A stretch of 64,000 nt of DNA from Enoplolaimus lenunculus. Lineage: Eukaryota > Nematoda > Enoplea > Enoplida > Thoracostomopsidae. The stretch spans positions 1 to 64,000 of the forward strand of contig JASANG010001270.1 of the NCBI GenBank assembly GCA_030248215.1, in the 5' to 3' direction. The first letter of the stretch is position 1. Every line of letters starts with the position of its first letter. Shown one piece after another: positions 1-15,400 of this stretch. The notes under the pieces were generated by a model. That model was not told the origin of the DNA. It saw only the letters and a program-made list of their open reading frames with translations, and searched no databases. The translations under genes were made by a program, and so were the position numbers.

Positions 1-281
1 ATATCCCACTTATATCAGACATTTTTTACTGAATTTTCTGCATGTTTAGCGAAACCATTTTTGGCTTAGTTCCGAAAGTACGAGGGAACGCAGTCGAGAA
101 ACAAACGCGCCGCACCCCCTACGGATATCTTGTCCCCTGTTCTAAAAATTTATTGACATCAGCATTTAAACCAATTCTACGATACCAAAATATTTTTCGT
201 TACACCACCTATCAAATATCTGTGTCCCCATAGGGCAAAACAATTCCTAGTTGACGGCTTATTTCTAGCAAATGCACTCAC

Positions 282-450
282 CCCCCACTTGTGTCAGATA
301 CGTTTGATTCAAAAACAACGGTGGGACGTCGGCCATTTGATGAATGTAAGCAGTTTGTACTCGGAATGAATCGAATGTTTTGCCGCTGTTTGGGTACCGT
401 TCGCCGTTTATAATAAACTCACACGATCCGGGTGACACGCAACCGTACGC
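282..450 (-). CDS. Module 12, CTLD exon B
   Basis: 169 nt, phase 0 to 1, acceptor GCTTTCAG, donor GTGAGT. Encodes AYGCVSPGSCEFIINGERYP and ends near FLNQTYLTQVG. Both B-exon cysteines are present and the NG-x-R motif is clear. It is the last exon seen; the matching C exon should lie left of the window. Confidence 0.87.
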
Positions 451-3400
451 CTGAAAGCATAATTTCATTTGTCAAATTGCCGACGGGGCCATGTTAATTA
501 TAGGGGTTTGCCCATTGCGGCCCATGTTACTTTAAGGGGCGTCCAGGTTTCTGGTGGGTCCATAGAAGAGTTGGTTTAGATTCTAGATTACATTTTTTGC
601 TTAGGCTTAGGCTTAGGCTTAGGAACACATTTTTGCAACGCTTAGGCTTCTGGTGCAACTCAAGTCTATTCATCGGCAGCGGTATGACAATACAAATCAG
701 TTTTCAAAAGAGGAGTTAAAATATTTTATAAAATTCGAATCTACCCCCCACTCACTTGACTTTAACCAATCTTACAAATAAAAATACTAGTCAGCCAGCT
801 TTGCCCAATACGCAAATGTTATCAAACAACCAGCAAACTGCATGCAAATTTTCTCTTCATTGAACAATCATTTTTTTCTGTTGTATGAAAATATTGTAAA
901 CAAAAGTAATGCTGGTAAGTTGCCCAAAATACGTATGTGGAGCATTCCAGCTTTAGTATATAGATTTGACGCCGAACGTAGTTTATTGCTAAAAATCTTA
1001 AAACCAAATTTTAGTTTTAGGGTCAACCAATGTTACAAATTAGAAATATTTGACCTGATGGCGTCCAAGGAAGCTTTTTGGTCCCTTTGTGGGATAATAA
1101 ACATTGGATGGCTCCATTCTTTTATCCCCAGTGATCAAATGGATATACCTTGGCTAATTTCTGCCAAGCCTCTATAGAACTACGACTGTACGCCACTGCA
1201 AATCGGCCCCCACGTTCACGGCAACGCAGTGTTGCAACACCGTAATGAAGGTTAATAACATCAAAGTAGCAAAATTGATTTTCAGCGTCAAATACTGCAT
1301 GATTGTAGCTTATTGCATCACAATCTGATATCCGTTTAGCTGAAAAGAACGCCATTTATACAGAACTAATGCTGTTATTGGCCATAATTCTAAAATGTAT
1401 TGGTCCATGCTGCTTTTAGGGCCGTTCCGGTTTCTGGTGGATCTCTCAAAGAGTAGACTTACATTCTAGATTACATTTTTTGCTTAGGCTTAGGCTTAGA
1501 GATACACTTTTGCAACGCTTAAGCTTAGGCTTAGGAATACGCTTTAATCAACTGTTACACGGCCCAAAAAGTAACATTGGCCAATCACGTATCGTCTTTG
1601 TCTAGTAATAGGTTTTCAAACAAGCCAATTACAGTAGCTATAGCTGTGGAATATTGTATTCAGCACAGAAATACGTCCAGTGCATAGAATACGCAAGATT
1701 ACAAATTTTATCACTGCCGGATTCGAAAGTTACCAGGCGTATCACCAACAGTCGATGATAACTCTTAAACAAGAGTAAGCCACTCGTTCACATAATTTCG
1801 CGTAGGCAAAATGTACCAGCACGCGTTGCATTTTTGTGATACCATACCTTAAACTTGAAGGTAGATCCGACTTGTAGTCCGAGCAAAGGGTAGGAGCACG
1901 AGGTTTTTAAATATGAAGGAAACAACCTTGTGCTTATACCACTAAATGGTACATTTTCATCGTTAATATACACATTTTTAACCCCATAAATACGCTCTCT
2001 TAGGCCAAAAATAGCAACACTCGCTGTGTACATTCTTTCGTACACGAAATGTACCCAGTTGCATACTCTCGCGTTAAAGCGCATTATTATTCATTCTTGC
2101 TGTCATCAACTGGTGATAGGTGCTACACACATTTGAAAAAAAACCAGGCCTGTGACTGATTCAACATTTCCGGGTTAAATCAAACTTTATTGAATGGTTT
2201 AAAACATAAACCAGGTTCAAATTTTTGGTTACAATATCATTGGTTGCCAGTTGATTGCTGTTCTAATTGTTGATTGGCCCTGGTTTGAGCTACAATTTAC
2301 GTTCCAGACGCTGCAATTGCGGAAACGGACAAACTGGTGTTCAGATACATGGCATATATACAATGTAATACCTTAAAATAACGAATCAAGAAAGCCAATC
2401 ATATAAGAAAATAAACATTAAAAAATAAAATAACTCACAACAAACAGGTTGACAACTAGGAATTGCAGCGTCCCAATTGTAGTTTGGACCGCAAGTCAAA
2501 GTACCGGATGCTCCAACCAACGTATATCCGTCATTACAAGTAATGGTTGCGACAGTTCCTGGCATTAATCCTTGACCATTTCCGGCATAAGTATAGTTAA
2601 CTGTACTGTAGTCTTCCGGTATTGTTGGACATTCAGGTGTACATTTCAGCCCTGAAAATTGCTCCCGGTCTTGCACTATTTACTTTTCACTGTCAGACTA
2701 CATAGGAAAAATCGAGACTTTACACCTTTTTAACAAAATTGCTGGAAAAGCCGGCCTATAGAGCATGGGTTGAACTTCAAGCCTACGGATCCTTAAGCGA
2801 ACACTCTACCATTACGCCAGGTAGCACGCCTCTCCAACTGTTTCGTCGACTATATATGACGACGTTATACTGCCAACTAGCATACAACACAATGTGTATT
2901 ACATATATTGCATATGCACCAGGACAAACATGTCTCACATGCTTATGTATCGTCCACAATAATTTGTGTCCCAGGTTGGCAAATCAGAATAGCCCATTCA
3001 CATGTGGTAACCAGAAATTCAACATTTTCAATATCAAGTCGGAAAATGATAGTACATTTTTAAAATATAACGATAAAATTTTTATTTTCATTTTCTTTCT
3101 TGATACAAGTTTAGCTTTTCCATTTATTTATTGTTTTGTAGGGATCAATCAAACGATCCCAGAATCCTGAGTTCGTTTGTCCCTCGCTTTTTTTAATATT
3201 CTTCCTGGACGTAGTGAAGAATCCGGTTCGGGAAGGGCCACGTCAAACAGATATGAAAGTGGATTTGTTTCAGAAAGCATTCAAGTATTAACACAAATAA
3301 ATTTGTCCAAAGTCATTGGACTGGGAAACGAACGATCCTTTTGGAACAGGTCGCATCAGGCAACGTTCCAGTTGCTACAGTGGCTGTTTACTCTCTGTCC

Positions 3401-6400
3401 AGCCTGTTTTGTCTATAAATTTGACAAATTTTCAGCCGTTTACATATAAATTTGACAAATTTTCAGCCGTTTACATATAAATTTGACAAATTTTCAGCCG
3501 TTTACATATAAATTTGACAAATTTTCAGCCGTTTACATATAAATTTGACAAATTTTCAGCCGTTTACATATAAATTTGACAAATTTTCAGCCGTTTACAT
3601 ATATGAATTTGACAAATTTCAGCCGTTTACATATATGAATTTGACAAATTTTCAGCCGTTTACATATAAATTTCACAAATTTTCAGCCGTTTACATATAA
3701 ATTTGACAAATTTTCAGCCGTTTACATATAAATTTGACAAATTTTCAGCCGTTTTCATATAAATTTGACAAATTTTCAGCCGTTCATATATATGAATTTG
3801 ACAAATTTTCAGCCGTTTACATATATGAATTTGACAAATTTTCAGCCGTTTACATATATGAATTTGACAAATTTTCAGCCGTTTACGTATAAATTTGACA
3901 AATTTTCAGCCGTTTACGTATAAATTTGACAAATTTTCAGCCGTTTACATATAAATTTGACAAATTTTCAGCCGTTTACATATAAATTTGACAAATTTTC
4001 AGCCGTTTACATATAAATTTGACAAATTTTCAGCCGTTTACATATATGAATTTGACAAATTTTCAGCCGTTTACATATAAATTTGACAAATTATATTAAT
4101 AATTTTTTGTAAAATGCAAAAAAATAAATCTTTTTTATTCTCACTTTTTGAACAAATTGCGTTCAAAAATCTCGTGCATTCCATTGTTGCAAACGCGTCA
4201 ATACCTTTTTTCACCATACGGACACAATTCTTCTGTGATGGCGGATCTTCGAGTGGATTTTCTTAAAAACAAAAAACAAACACTGAAACAATAAAAACAG
4301 CAGAAGAAAAAAAATCCAAATAAAGTTTACATTATAAAATTAATATTCTATTAATATTTAAAGGTCGATATTTTGAAATATGACTAGAATTTGACACCTG
4401 TTGGCGATTTTGTTTTCAAACTAATCAACTCTTTGGAATTTCGATGCTCATTGGCACAAAAGCAGGATAAGTCAATTTACGAAAAATGTACTGAATTTCT
4501 AACCTCACCATTCACTCGTTCAAAAGTTACAAGACGTATTACCAACTGGTGATAGGTGCTAGACACATTTGAGAACACAGACTATGATGTATTATTTGTT
4601 TTCAATTTGTATTAATATCGTATTTATGTATGGGCTCTAGCGATTTACGAGATTTCTAAATTAATTTTATTGGAAACCTTTTATGTTATAAGCTTTATCG
4701 GTACTTTATTTATAAAAAAAGCCCGGCACCGTGAGCCGATGTAAAGAACAGGCGCAGAACCGTATTATAAGCTTATTCCTAACCTAAGCCTAAGCCTAAG
4801 TGTAAGAATGCGTATAATCCAAAGCTTAAGCGTAAGAAAGAGTTTATTCCTTAGCCTAAGTCTAAGCATAAGCCTAAGCGTAAGAATGAGTATAATTGTA
4901 AGCCTAAGCCTAAGCCTAAGTCTAAGCCAACCAAAAACATTAGTCTAAAGCTTAAGCTTACTCTTTTCCAGTCACACAGAAAAACGTTTCGCCCCTGATC
5001 TTCACATAGGCCGCATAGTCGAGCGTGTATTTCCTAATTTACTAAATAAATTTTCAACAAATCAAACGCATCAAATATATTGAATTTTGAATGTCATTTT
5101 TCTAGCAAAATTTAACAAAATATAATCGTTGAGTAAACATTTTGTTTAAATTTCACTAACTTGAAACTTCGGCAACAAACGTATCTTGAAGACTTTGACT
5201 GCTTGTTCCAGCTAACGATTGTTCTACGCTATTGTAAACGTTAAACGAACTCAGCATTGCGTCAGCTACGCCTTGACTGCGACGGCCGTTAACGAACACT
5301 TGACAAGATGTATCAGTGCATCCCATTATCTAAAACAACAACAACAACAGCTGTAATAATTTATAAAAATTTTGATTTTTGATTGTGACAATTTTATATC
5401 GCTCACTCGTTGAATATCCAGTGCGCAGATATAAAAATTGTTGACGGTGGACGCTGTGTAATACGTAATAGCAAGAGTGCATCATACGTGTAGAGTATGA
5501 CACTTGACGCGAATCACTCAGCGCGATGTAGTTTCACGAATACCATATATTATCTTACCTCCACCCTGATCGAGGACGGGGGTATAGCCTAAAAATTAAC
5601 GAAATTCATTTCGATTACAGCGCGTAGCAGATTGGTTACTGATGCTGTTTTATGGCTGAATCGTCTGGGCAAAATGTAGCCAATACCCACTCTTCGATCA
5701 GGGGGGTGGGTACCGGTACTTTAGGACCCAGTAAGTCTAAATCGATCCAGCGCATAAACGGAGAAGTGTCATACTCTCTATCATACACTCCTGGTAATAG
5801 TGAAAATACCCGAACGAGAACCCAAAGCAATAATTTTGTTACTAAATGTTATATACCACACAATTTTGGTTTTCAGGTTTGCTGGACGGCTGGGGTGACC
5901 GCTGTTGGACGCTCCAGCGGCGGTTATAGCGTGCGTAGTGAACCAAAGACATTCGTGCTGTCCACGATGATAAATTACAATTCCGACCCAATTTCGTCAT
6001 TTTCAGAATTAAATGTTTTAAAAACATTTTTTTACGCTTCACGTGTGAATTATAAAATATGCAAACTAAAATCAACTCGGCTTTGCATTTTGTTCACAAC
6101 TCTTGCTCGGATTTTTTCAACCAATTGGATTCTGAGGCTTTTCCTGACTACACAAACTGAATCAAATTCAACTCCGCCATAGTCAAAGTCGACTCACTGA
6201 GCGACTCGGGTAAGTCGTATTTGACTCTGGTGGAGTTGAATTTGACTCAGTTTGTGTAGTCCGCAAAAGCCTATATCGAAGAGAGTCAATCTGACTCACC
6301 ATTTTTTGCAGTGTACAGTTTACTGTAATGTAAACTGAGCATACAGATCTAGGAATGTGGAGCGACAAGGTTGATCAGAAAGAAACTATTTTTATTGCGA

Positions 6401-9400
6401 CACCAGTTGACTATAAATGTGGCGGAGTTGAATTTGACTCAGTTTGCGTAGTCCGCAAAAGCCTATTTCGGAGACAGTCAATCTGACTCACCATTTTTTG
6501 CAGTACACCCTGCCATTCAAAATCCAGCCAAGCCGATACATACCTGAGTTGGTTCGGTAGTGAACAATACGCAGTGCATTGCTATTGGATTTTTATATTT
6601 CAAGACTCAAATATTTCATGGTACGACTCGAGTTTAAATGTTGATGGCCGTGTTTCTTGGATATTTGTCCAGTATTTAAAAATACAGGCGTAGCGAGTGC
6701 CGGTCTCAAATGTTTGATCTAATTTCAAAGCAAACCGAAACACTGGTAAACAAATAATACGATTGATAGCGACCTAGGATGGTTTCTCGTACAGCTATGC
6801 AAATTTTGGGCCCATGTATAGACCAAGGGTGGAACAGTAGTATAAGCATATTCCTCTTCCTAAACCTAAACCTAAGCCTAAGCCTAAACGTAAGAATGAG
6901 CCTATTCCTAAGCCTAAGCAGAAATGTTTAGTCTAAAGCGTTAAGCTGAATCTATTACAGCTCTGTAGGAAAACGTTCCGGCCCTGTTCTATACGTGGGA
7001 CGTGTATGTTTATTTATTACAAATAGTCGTGGTATCTGCATCACAGCCAACAGGTCTACTAGCACGCTCGTATATTGGCGGATGTGGCCGAGGGTCGCCA
7101 TGGATCCCGCCAGCGTCGGTCTCCACGTATATTTCCCGTGGGGGGGGGTATACGGCAGGGTGGCGTTGAAAATTTTTTCATCCAGTCATATCCCTGGTTG
7201 GGACTTACACTAAGAAGATTAAGCGTTGCCCAAAATGATTGCAAACTGTCAAAAGTTGCCAGTTGCGCATTGTATGAATTGCAGTGTGCAATCGCCGATT
7301 CAAAAAACATGAATTTTGAAACGTCTGTGAAATAGCAGTCATCCGATCGACTGTTAAATTTCGCGTGCGACCCAAACAGCAAACAATTGTCTTTTCTTGG
7401 ATCAGATATGGCTGAAAGCAAAAATTTTGTTTGACTTTTGGCACCGTACGTCATCGCACATCATCGTACGTCATCGCACATCATCGTACGTCATCGCACA
7501 TCATCGTACGTCATCGCACATCATCGTACGTCATCGCACATCATCGAACGTCATCGCACATCATCGTACGTCATCGCACATCATCGTACGTCATCGCACA
7601 TCATCGTACGTCATCGCACATCATCGTACGTCATCGCACATCATCGTACGTCATCGCACATCATCGTACGTCATCGCACATCATCGTACGTCATCGAACA
7701 TCATCGTACGTCATCGTGTGTCACTGTGCGGTATCGTACGCAAATTGCTCGTGTACGATACCCGCACGGTAATGGACGGTGCCCAGGGGCGGAGATTTCA
7801 AGAACCTAAGGGAGGTGCATGTGTAATTTTTTTGGCTGATTTTGGTTACCCCTTCGAGCCGACGTTCGTCCAAAGATGGTTGGAATTTGAAAATTTCTGC
7901 ATATTTGAGCATCTCGTAACCTCCTCTGGTTATTCCACGCACAAATTTGATTTCTTTGCGACTCAAAAATTTTTTGTTAAAAAGGTAGACAAATCGTATA
8001 CCATTCGACGCATCTTGCGCAGCTGACTCGAACTGTGTTAAATTTTTTGTAATAAAACGTCTGGCTATTTTGTTATGGTGTAATAACTGATTGGCACGCT
8101 GCCAACGATTTGGGACGGCGCCAAATCAGTGGACGATAACGCGTTAACCAGGAGTCTGACTGTAAAAAACTTAAACACAATTTAGTCTCAACTCCACAAG
8201 CTGCGTCGAATATTATATAATTTGTGTAGCTTTTTAATTTTAGATTCCTGAGATGGAACCTTGAAAATCAAATTTTCCAAAAATTAAAATTTAATCGTAA
8301 AATGACCAAGGGAGGTAATGAAAAGCTCAAATATGCAACAATTTTCAAAATCCAATCACCTCTGGGCAACCCTGCAGTTTGCTTACTTTTTTCACAGGGG
8401 ACACGCTGAAAATGCCACCATAAACAGCGTTTAGTTAATTTGCGCAAATCGCAATTTTTTTAACATTTTATTAAGAAAAATGACCGAAACTTAATACAAA
8501 ATATGCAGCAAAAATTTTCGTTGATTCGGACCAATGGCAAGCACCCCATCGCCCCATTCATCACCGCCCTTGACGGCGCCATACGACAAATAGGAGCACC
8601 ACCCTTATCGCAAACTATAACCCATATTCTCAAATGTGTGTAGCACCTAATCACAAGCTGGTGATAAGTATCGTATCTTTAAACCGGCCAATGGTACTTT
8701 AAGCGGCGTAGCAGTAAATTATGCGTGTTCTTAAGCGTAAGCCTACGCCTAAGCGTAGCAAAAACGTGTCCCTGAGCCTAAGCCTAATCCTAAGCCTAAG
8801 CCTAAGCAAAAATGTAATATAGAATCTAAACGTACTCTTTTATAGACCCAAAAGAAACCTGAACGCCCCTTAAAGTAACATGGGCCTTTAAACCTAACAA
8901 ATTGTTGGTTTGAAATTTAGTATATTTACTTGAATTTAACTTTATCCTGCTACTATACACAATTTGAGATTCGACTTCATCATAGTTCAGTTGTTTGAAA
9001 ACCTATTTTTGACTGGTGATAGCTGTGATACATACATTTGAAATTACAACCAATCGAAACCAGACAAACCTACGATGATATGGGTTTGGTTAGCCAACTT
9101 TATAAAGCTTTATACCCTCTCTTCATACCTGTCTGAATCTTAATATTCCCCCCAAATACTGGTTAGGAATATAAGAACAGGGGGAGGGGTGTAACAACGT
9201 GACAAATTTTCACGACCTTTTCTGTTCAACTTTAAAAAATCCAAATAACTTCGAACATTTATGCCGTATTACAGTTTTGAAATGCGTTCACAAAACTGTA
9301 TGCTGTAAACTTGACTAATTTTAAATAATAAACTAAAAATATTAACGTTACAGCCTAACCGGACTCGTTGCCAAGGGGGGGGCAGAGGGGGCTCAGCCCC

Positions 9401-12400
9401 CTGCAAAAATTTATCCCACCCTAGAAAATTTCCAACCTTGCTTGTACCTCATTGCCAACCCTTGAATGCCCCTCCTGAAAATATTTTTAGCCCCCCCTAG
9501 CAAGGTGAGCTGGCTACGGGCCTGAGCCTAAAGTATTTAATAGCCAAACAACCAAGAATTGGAAATAAAGTAAAACAATGGTACCAACAGACCTTAAACC
9601 TAAAACAAATTAGGTTATGTCCCGTATCAGGTCAATCGAGAGTCGGCGACCAATTTTCAGACAAGAGAATGCAACTGGCTGGGGTTTGTGTGGTACGTAA
9701 TGCATCAATTGCACGCTGCGTTTGTTGCCTACTGCACGCCATCTCCAGGAGTGTAGATGGCGATGCAAACACCCTAAATACCCTCAGAATTTTGGGGATC
9801 TAAGTCAAAAACGCCACGCGTGCAGGATATATTAATGTTTTACACAGAATGTACTCAGTTGCACACTGCTGTTTATGCTTAATTCACTGTTCGTTCAACA
9901 TACAGCATATCGGTTGACATTCCGGTACTGTAGAATCCCATGTTCCGTCTGATTGACAGGTAAGCAGAGACTGTCCGGAGAGAACAAACCCAGCGTCACA
10001 GGTTACATTCGCAGTTGTCCCTTGGGTTCGAAAGTTTGAAGAATAGACGACTTGACCATCCATTACTGTAATCGCAGTGCAATCTTCTACGCATTCCATA
10101 TCTGAAGTAAAATACAAAATTAATATTAAAATTAATATTAGAATTTATATTAAAATTAATATTAAAATTAATAATAAAAATAAAGAAAAATTATATTAAA
10201 ATTAATATTAAAATTAATAATAAAATTAATGATAAAATTAATATTAAAATTAATATTAAAATTAATATTAAATTTAATATTAAAATCAATATTAAAATCA
10301 ATATTAAAATCAAAATTAAAATTATAATAAAATTAATGATAAAATTAATATTAAAATTAATATTAAAATTAATATTAAATTTAATATTAAAATCAATATT
10401 AAAATCAATATTAAAATCAAAATTAAAATTAATAATAAAATTAGTGATAAAATAAATATTAAAATTAAAATAAAAATTACTAAAATTAATAGTATAAATA
10501 TTAAGTTTAATTGTATTAAATTTTGTATTTAGAAAAATGTTCAGTTTTTTTATTCAAAATTGGTCCGGCCAAAAAAGTTTTGGTAAACATTCGAAGTTGT
10601 TATTTTGCACTCGTTGTGCCAATATTATGCAAGAAAACGCAGTCACCGTTCCTAAAATTGTCAAAATGCAGTTGCAAAAAATATTCAACGCCCAGTCGTA
10701 ATAGTGAAACCGCCATTATATTTTAATTTGTCATTCATCAGTACGCAAATATTTTCGATTTATAAAATAGCGTAGATACACTGTAAATTTCAGTGAGTTG
10801 ATTTAAACTCAGAATGAGTTCAATCACTCAGTTTGAGTTAGGACTATCAGAACTCCGAATTTTGAGTTGATTGAATTCATTCTGAGTTAATTAATGAGCT
10901 CACCAAGTCAGATCTCAGTTCAAAGTGAGAATGATTGGTAAATCAAGTCAACTAGACAGTTAGCTATTTCTGAGTTAATAACAGTTAACATGCAATCAGT
11001 CTGAGTTGAGTTGATTCTCACGCTGAGTTTAGTTGATTCCGAGTAAGTTGAATAATTAAGTCAGAGTGAGTTCTATTGACTCAGAATTCTGAGTTCTGAA
11101 AGTCCTAACTCAGACTGAGTGATTCAACTTATTCTGACTTAAAATCAACTCAGTGGGATTTACAGTGTTCACGGGTTTCTAGAATTAGTTCGGCTTTCAG
11201 TTCAAGTTTATCACCGAGTCTCAAATGTGAACGAAAGTTTGAGTTCGTTATTTTTGTTACGCTTGTTGCAGCAATGTTGGGCGTTTATTTTGGGATATTT
11301 TAGGCAATTCTTACGGTGAGACTGATGTTACGGGATTTTCGGACATTTTTACTACTCGGGTAACTGTAAAGTATCGGAAACCTGGCGAGTTTATTGCTAT
11401 TTTGGGAGCAAGCAGTGTAGTTGAAGTCAACATGTCCGCATCCGGGTAGGATTGAAAGTATAACGGTTTATTGAACACAAATTACCCGGCAACTTAGTGG
11501 AACCAAGAGTTCACAATACAAGAGTGTGCAATCCTCATAATACAAGAGTGTGCAATCCTCATAATACAAGAGTGTGCAATCCTCATAATACAAGAGTGTG
11601 CAATCCTTACAATACAAGTGTGTGCAATCCTTACAATACAAGAGTGTGCAATCCTCATAATACAAGAGTGTGCAATCCTTACAATACAAGTGTGTGCAAT
11701 CCTTACAATACAAGAGTGTGCAATCCTCATAATACAAGAGTGTGCAGTCCTAGGGCTCCGCATAGTACAAAATGTACCGCCAGGCGTTGAGTTTTTGGCC
11801 GACCCCCCCCCCTTGTTCACAGCGGGGTCGCTATCACATGAATAAAGTGTAATGGTTCGCACCGGTTATACCCCCCTCTAAATAAAGGGTGGGTAGGTCA
11901 AAAACACCACGCCTGCCAGGTTTATTGTTTTCTACACAGAATGTACCCAGTTGCGTACTCTTGTTAAAGTATGTATCATCCGCTCTTGGTAGAACTTAGT
12001 ATTCGGCAGTTTGTCATAGTTATTACATGATGTTAACCGGTATCGTAAAATGTTGCAGGATTTTGAGTAAACTTTATTACCTTCTTACTGAACCAGAGAT
12101 TCTGTGACCGTATTAACCAGTCAACGTGGTTGTAAATTTGCAACACTAAAATATTCCTTAGAACATTTTGTAAGAATATGTTCTAATTTGCACATATATG
12201 CTGTCTCTTGTTTATATATATATGAAACAATCATTACAACAGCTGAAACGCTGCCCAATGTGTGGCATTCCAGCTTTAGTAATATTTAAGTTTGCTTGTC
12301 TCATCCGGTTGGATGACATTGAATAATGCGCTTATCCATTAAACAAAAACCGCTATAAACATACGTTTTTCACACATTACAGCAATTCCATAATTGCAAT

Positions 12401-15400
12401 TAATAGGGGACACGCCACCACGAACAGTTCCTGTCTGCATTACACAGTCTTGTCCGATAACAGCGTTTAATGCGTAAGCTAAAACATCAAAAAATATTTA
12501 AAAAAATCACAAGTTAAACTTTTTGAACTGAAAAAACATTGCAGCTGATAATCATTGATTTTTTTAATTATTTTATATTGGGCCAATGTTGTTACTTTAA
12601 GGGGCGTAACAGTAGATTAAAGCGTATTTCTAAGTTTAAGCCTAAGCCTAAGCGTTGCAAAAGTTATGTTCCTAAGCCTAAGTGTTGCAAAGTGTGTTCT
12701 TAAGCCTACGCGTTGCAAAAGGGTGTTTCTAAGCCCAAGCCTAAGCTCAAGTTTAAGCCTAAGCCTAAGCAAAAAAATGTAATCTAGAATCTAAACCAAC
12801 TCTTTTATAGACGCACCAGAAACTGGGACGCCCTTAAAAGTAACATGGGCCTTGTGTTGTATAAAGTTTGAGTATTTTTTACTCAAATACATTACAATTA
12901 TGTAAACTTGTATAACATGGTATACGGAAAAGGTTGCGCTATACTTTACTGCGCCGAATGCCGCCGCACGTCGTCGTACGCCGCCACGAGTCGCTATCCG
13001 TTACTAACAAAAATATTGGCAAAATCAACGAAAATTATAGTGCAAACACGCGCAGATTGGAACACGAAGTATTTATCATTCACATGTTCGTAAAATATAA
13101 CTTTTATCAGGTTTCTTGTTTACGCAAATTTGATTAGTAATTGTACATTTTTTAGCAAAAAGTTGAAATTTAAAGGGCCATAACTATCGAACCGGATGCC
13201 CTGCAGCGCCAAAAATGGTATCGTTGAACTCAGCGTGTCAAAATGTATAAATGAACTCTTCTTTATTAAACTCCTAGGGTCGTCCATATTCCGTACCTCC
13301 ACCTGTTTAAAATAGGTGTGTCGACCATAAACAACCTGCTCACAAACATGTGAGGCTTGAACATTTTTCCACCCTTTACCAAACGTTTTAACCAAAAACC
13401 CTCGGCCAGAAAAATCCCTGCCGGTAAATTGCGATTCTAACCCCACTCTACAGCCTCTGACTCTAGTTTTTACTCAAACCAAGAAATATTATAAATGCCT
13501 TACCCGATATGGTTGTAACATAAGTTTCATTCAACGTAAACGGTGCTGAAGTTGCAGGTTGACTTGACGTATCATAAATCACATATTCATCCAAATTTGA
13601 CTGGCTGTTTGGTGACCGCAGTCCATTGACAAGAAATATACAGTTGGTCCCAATCATACCGCCACAAGGCCATTCCTGAACCAAAATTTTATTCAAAAAG
13701 CCAATGACACTTTCCAAAATTACGGCGAATATTACGGACGTAGCGTTTTTCCGAAGGACTCCAATAGGATAACCTTAAGCTTTCCAGTATTTTTTGCTTA
13801 GGCGCTAGCATAGAATTAGTTATTGGATATTCCGGACTTTTAGGCTTAGGCTGAGGAATATGTGTACTACTCGTTAGGCCTCTATAACATTGGCCTAAAT
13901 TTTCAACCGTTTGCCGCACAGAGTATACTATGCTCAACTAAACTTCAAACTGTACACGTGTAATAAATAAACAAACAACCAATACACATATGTGTAGTAC
14001 AAAATCTCCACAAGACGTGAAATCCTTTTGCTCAAGGATCAAGCTCTTGATGGATTTGTGTTGATACTAAAATGAGTCCCTGAGTACGGGCTCAAATACT
14101 TGCTTAAATTCGACAGATGTTAGATAAAATAGAAAATGTTCATGCATGAAGCATAATTAATATTTACTGTTTTTAACTCAGAAATAACTAGAAATAACTA
14201 ATTTGCTCTCTGAGTTGAATAATCAACTCACTGAAATTTACAGTGTAATAAAAATTTGAAAAACGAATAATTTTTCCCTAAGATAATATTCGAAAACTAT
14301 CATAATCATATCCTATATCTAGGGTGAAATTTTCAAATTATATCTGTATTGAACAATTAATTGGCATATATCTCTCTCGTATTAACCTACACTGTAAATT
14401 AAAATGGGTTGATTAATCAATTCAGCTTGCGAGATGCTTATTTCTGAATTAATATCAGTAAACATTAACTCATTCTGAATTAAGTTGATTCTCACCCTGA
14501 GTTGAATTGACTCTGGGCGAGTTGACTAATTACTCATAATGAATTGAATCAACTCAAAGTTCTCAGTTCTGATAGTTACTAACTCAAACTGAGTGATTCA
14601 ACTCATTCTGAGTTAAAATCAACTCACTGGAATTTACAGTGTATGGTGTTAACGTTGAAAAAAATTGTTTTGTCTTATCCTGCAGTTATACCTCCGATAT
14701 GACTGCAATTGCAATTAGGCTATTTGCATCTCGCATAACTGCAAGTCTACCACCATGTGCGTTACAGGCAGCCATTTTCGTATCATAAGTAGAGCCAGCG
14801 CCAGTTGGCACGAAATAGCAATAACCATTGCTTAAATATGTCCGTGTGCTAATTGTACTGCATTCAGCTTCCTGGATTGCTAAAATACAAAACAAACAAT
14901 TACGTTTGAAAATACTGTTTACTGTAGTGACCCGAATAAGAGCGTGTCGGGTAATAAGAGGGGGGGTACCCATCTTGAGTGTCAATCAATAGGAGTCCGT
15001 ATCCCTAATAAGAGTCCGTAAGCGGATAGAGTCCCTAAATGTTAATTAGAGTCCATGAAGGTCAGTTATTCCTAATTGTAGTGCATAATGACTCCAGGAC
15101 CAAATAAAATTGAGTTCGAATCTTTATAAGGCGTACTTAAATTTTGAAAGTACATTTCTAAGTATAACCTTGCATGATCGCTCAAGCTATTGACGCAAGA
15201 CAAATCGTTTATTCAACAGATAATTGCAGTGCCGGATATATATCAGTAACGAAGGATGGCGGAGCGTGGGTAAAAAATAAATAACAGCCCGTAACCGAAT
15301 AACAAATGGGGGTACTCTCTGGAGAGGCCAAATAAATATCAGTCCCCCCATCTTATTCGGGTCACTACAGTATGTGAAAAATGTATATAATACTTCTTGA

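Noticed and set aside
7397-8026. Histidine/serine-rich plus-strand frames (SSHIIVRHRT)
   Set aside because: Translation of the 20-bp minisatellite; several frames are open at once and none continues into a plausible protein.
11468-11862. Repeated frames such as CTLLYCKD / NPHNTRVC
   Set aside because: Translation of the 24-bp minisatellite on both strands.
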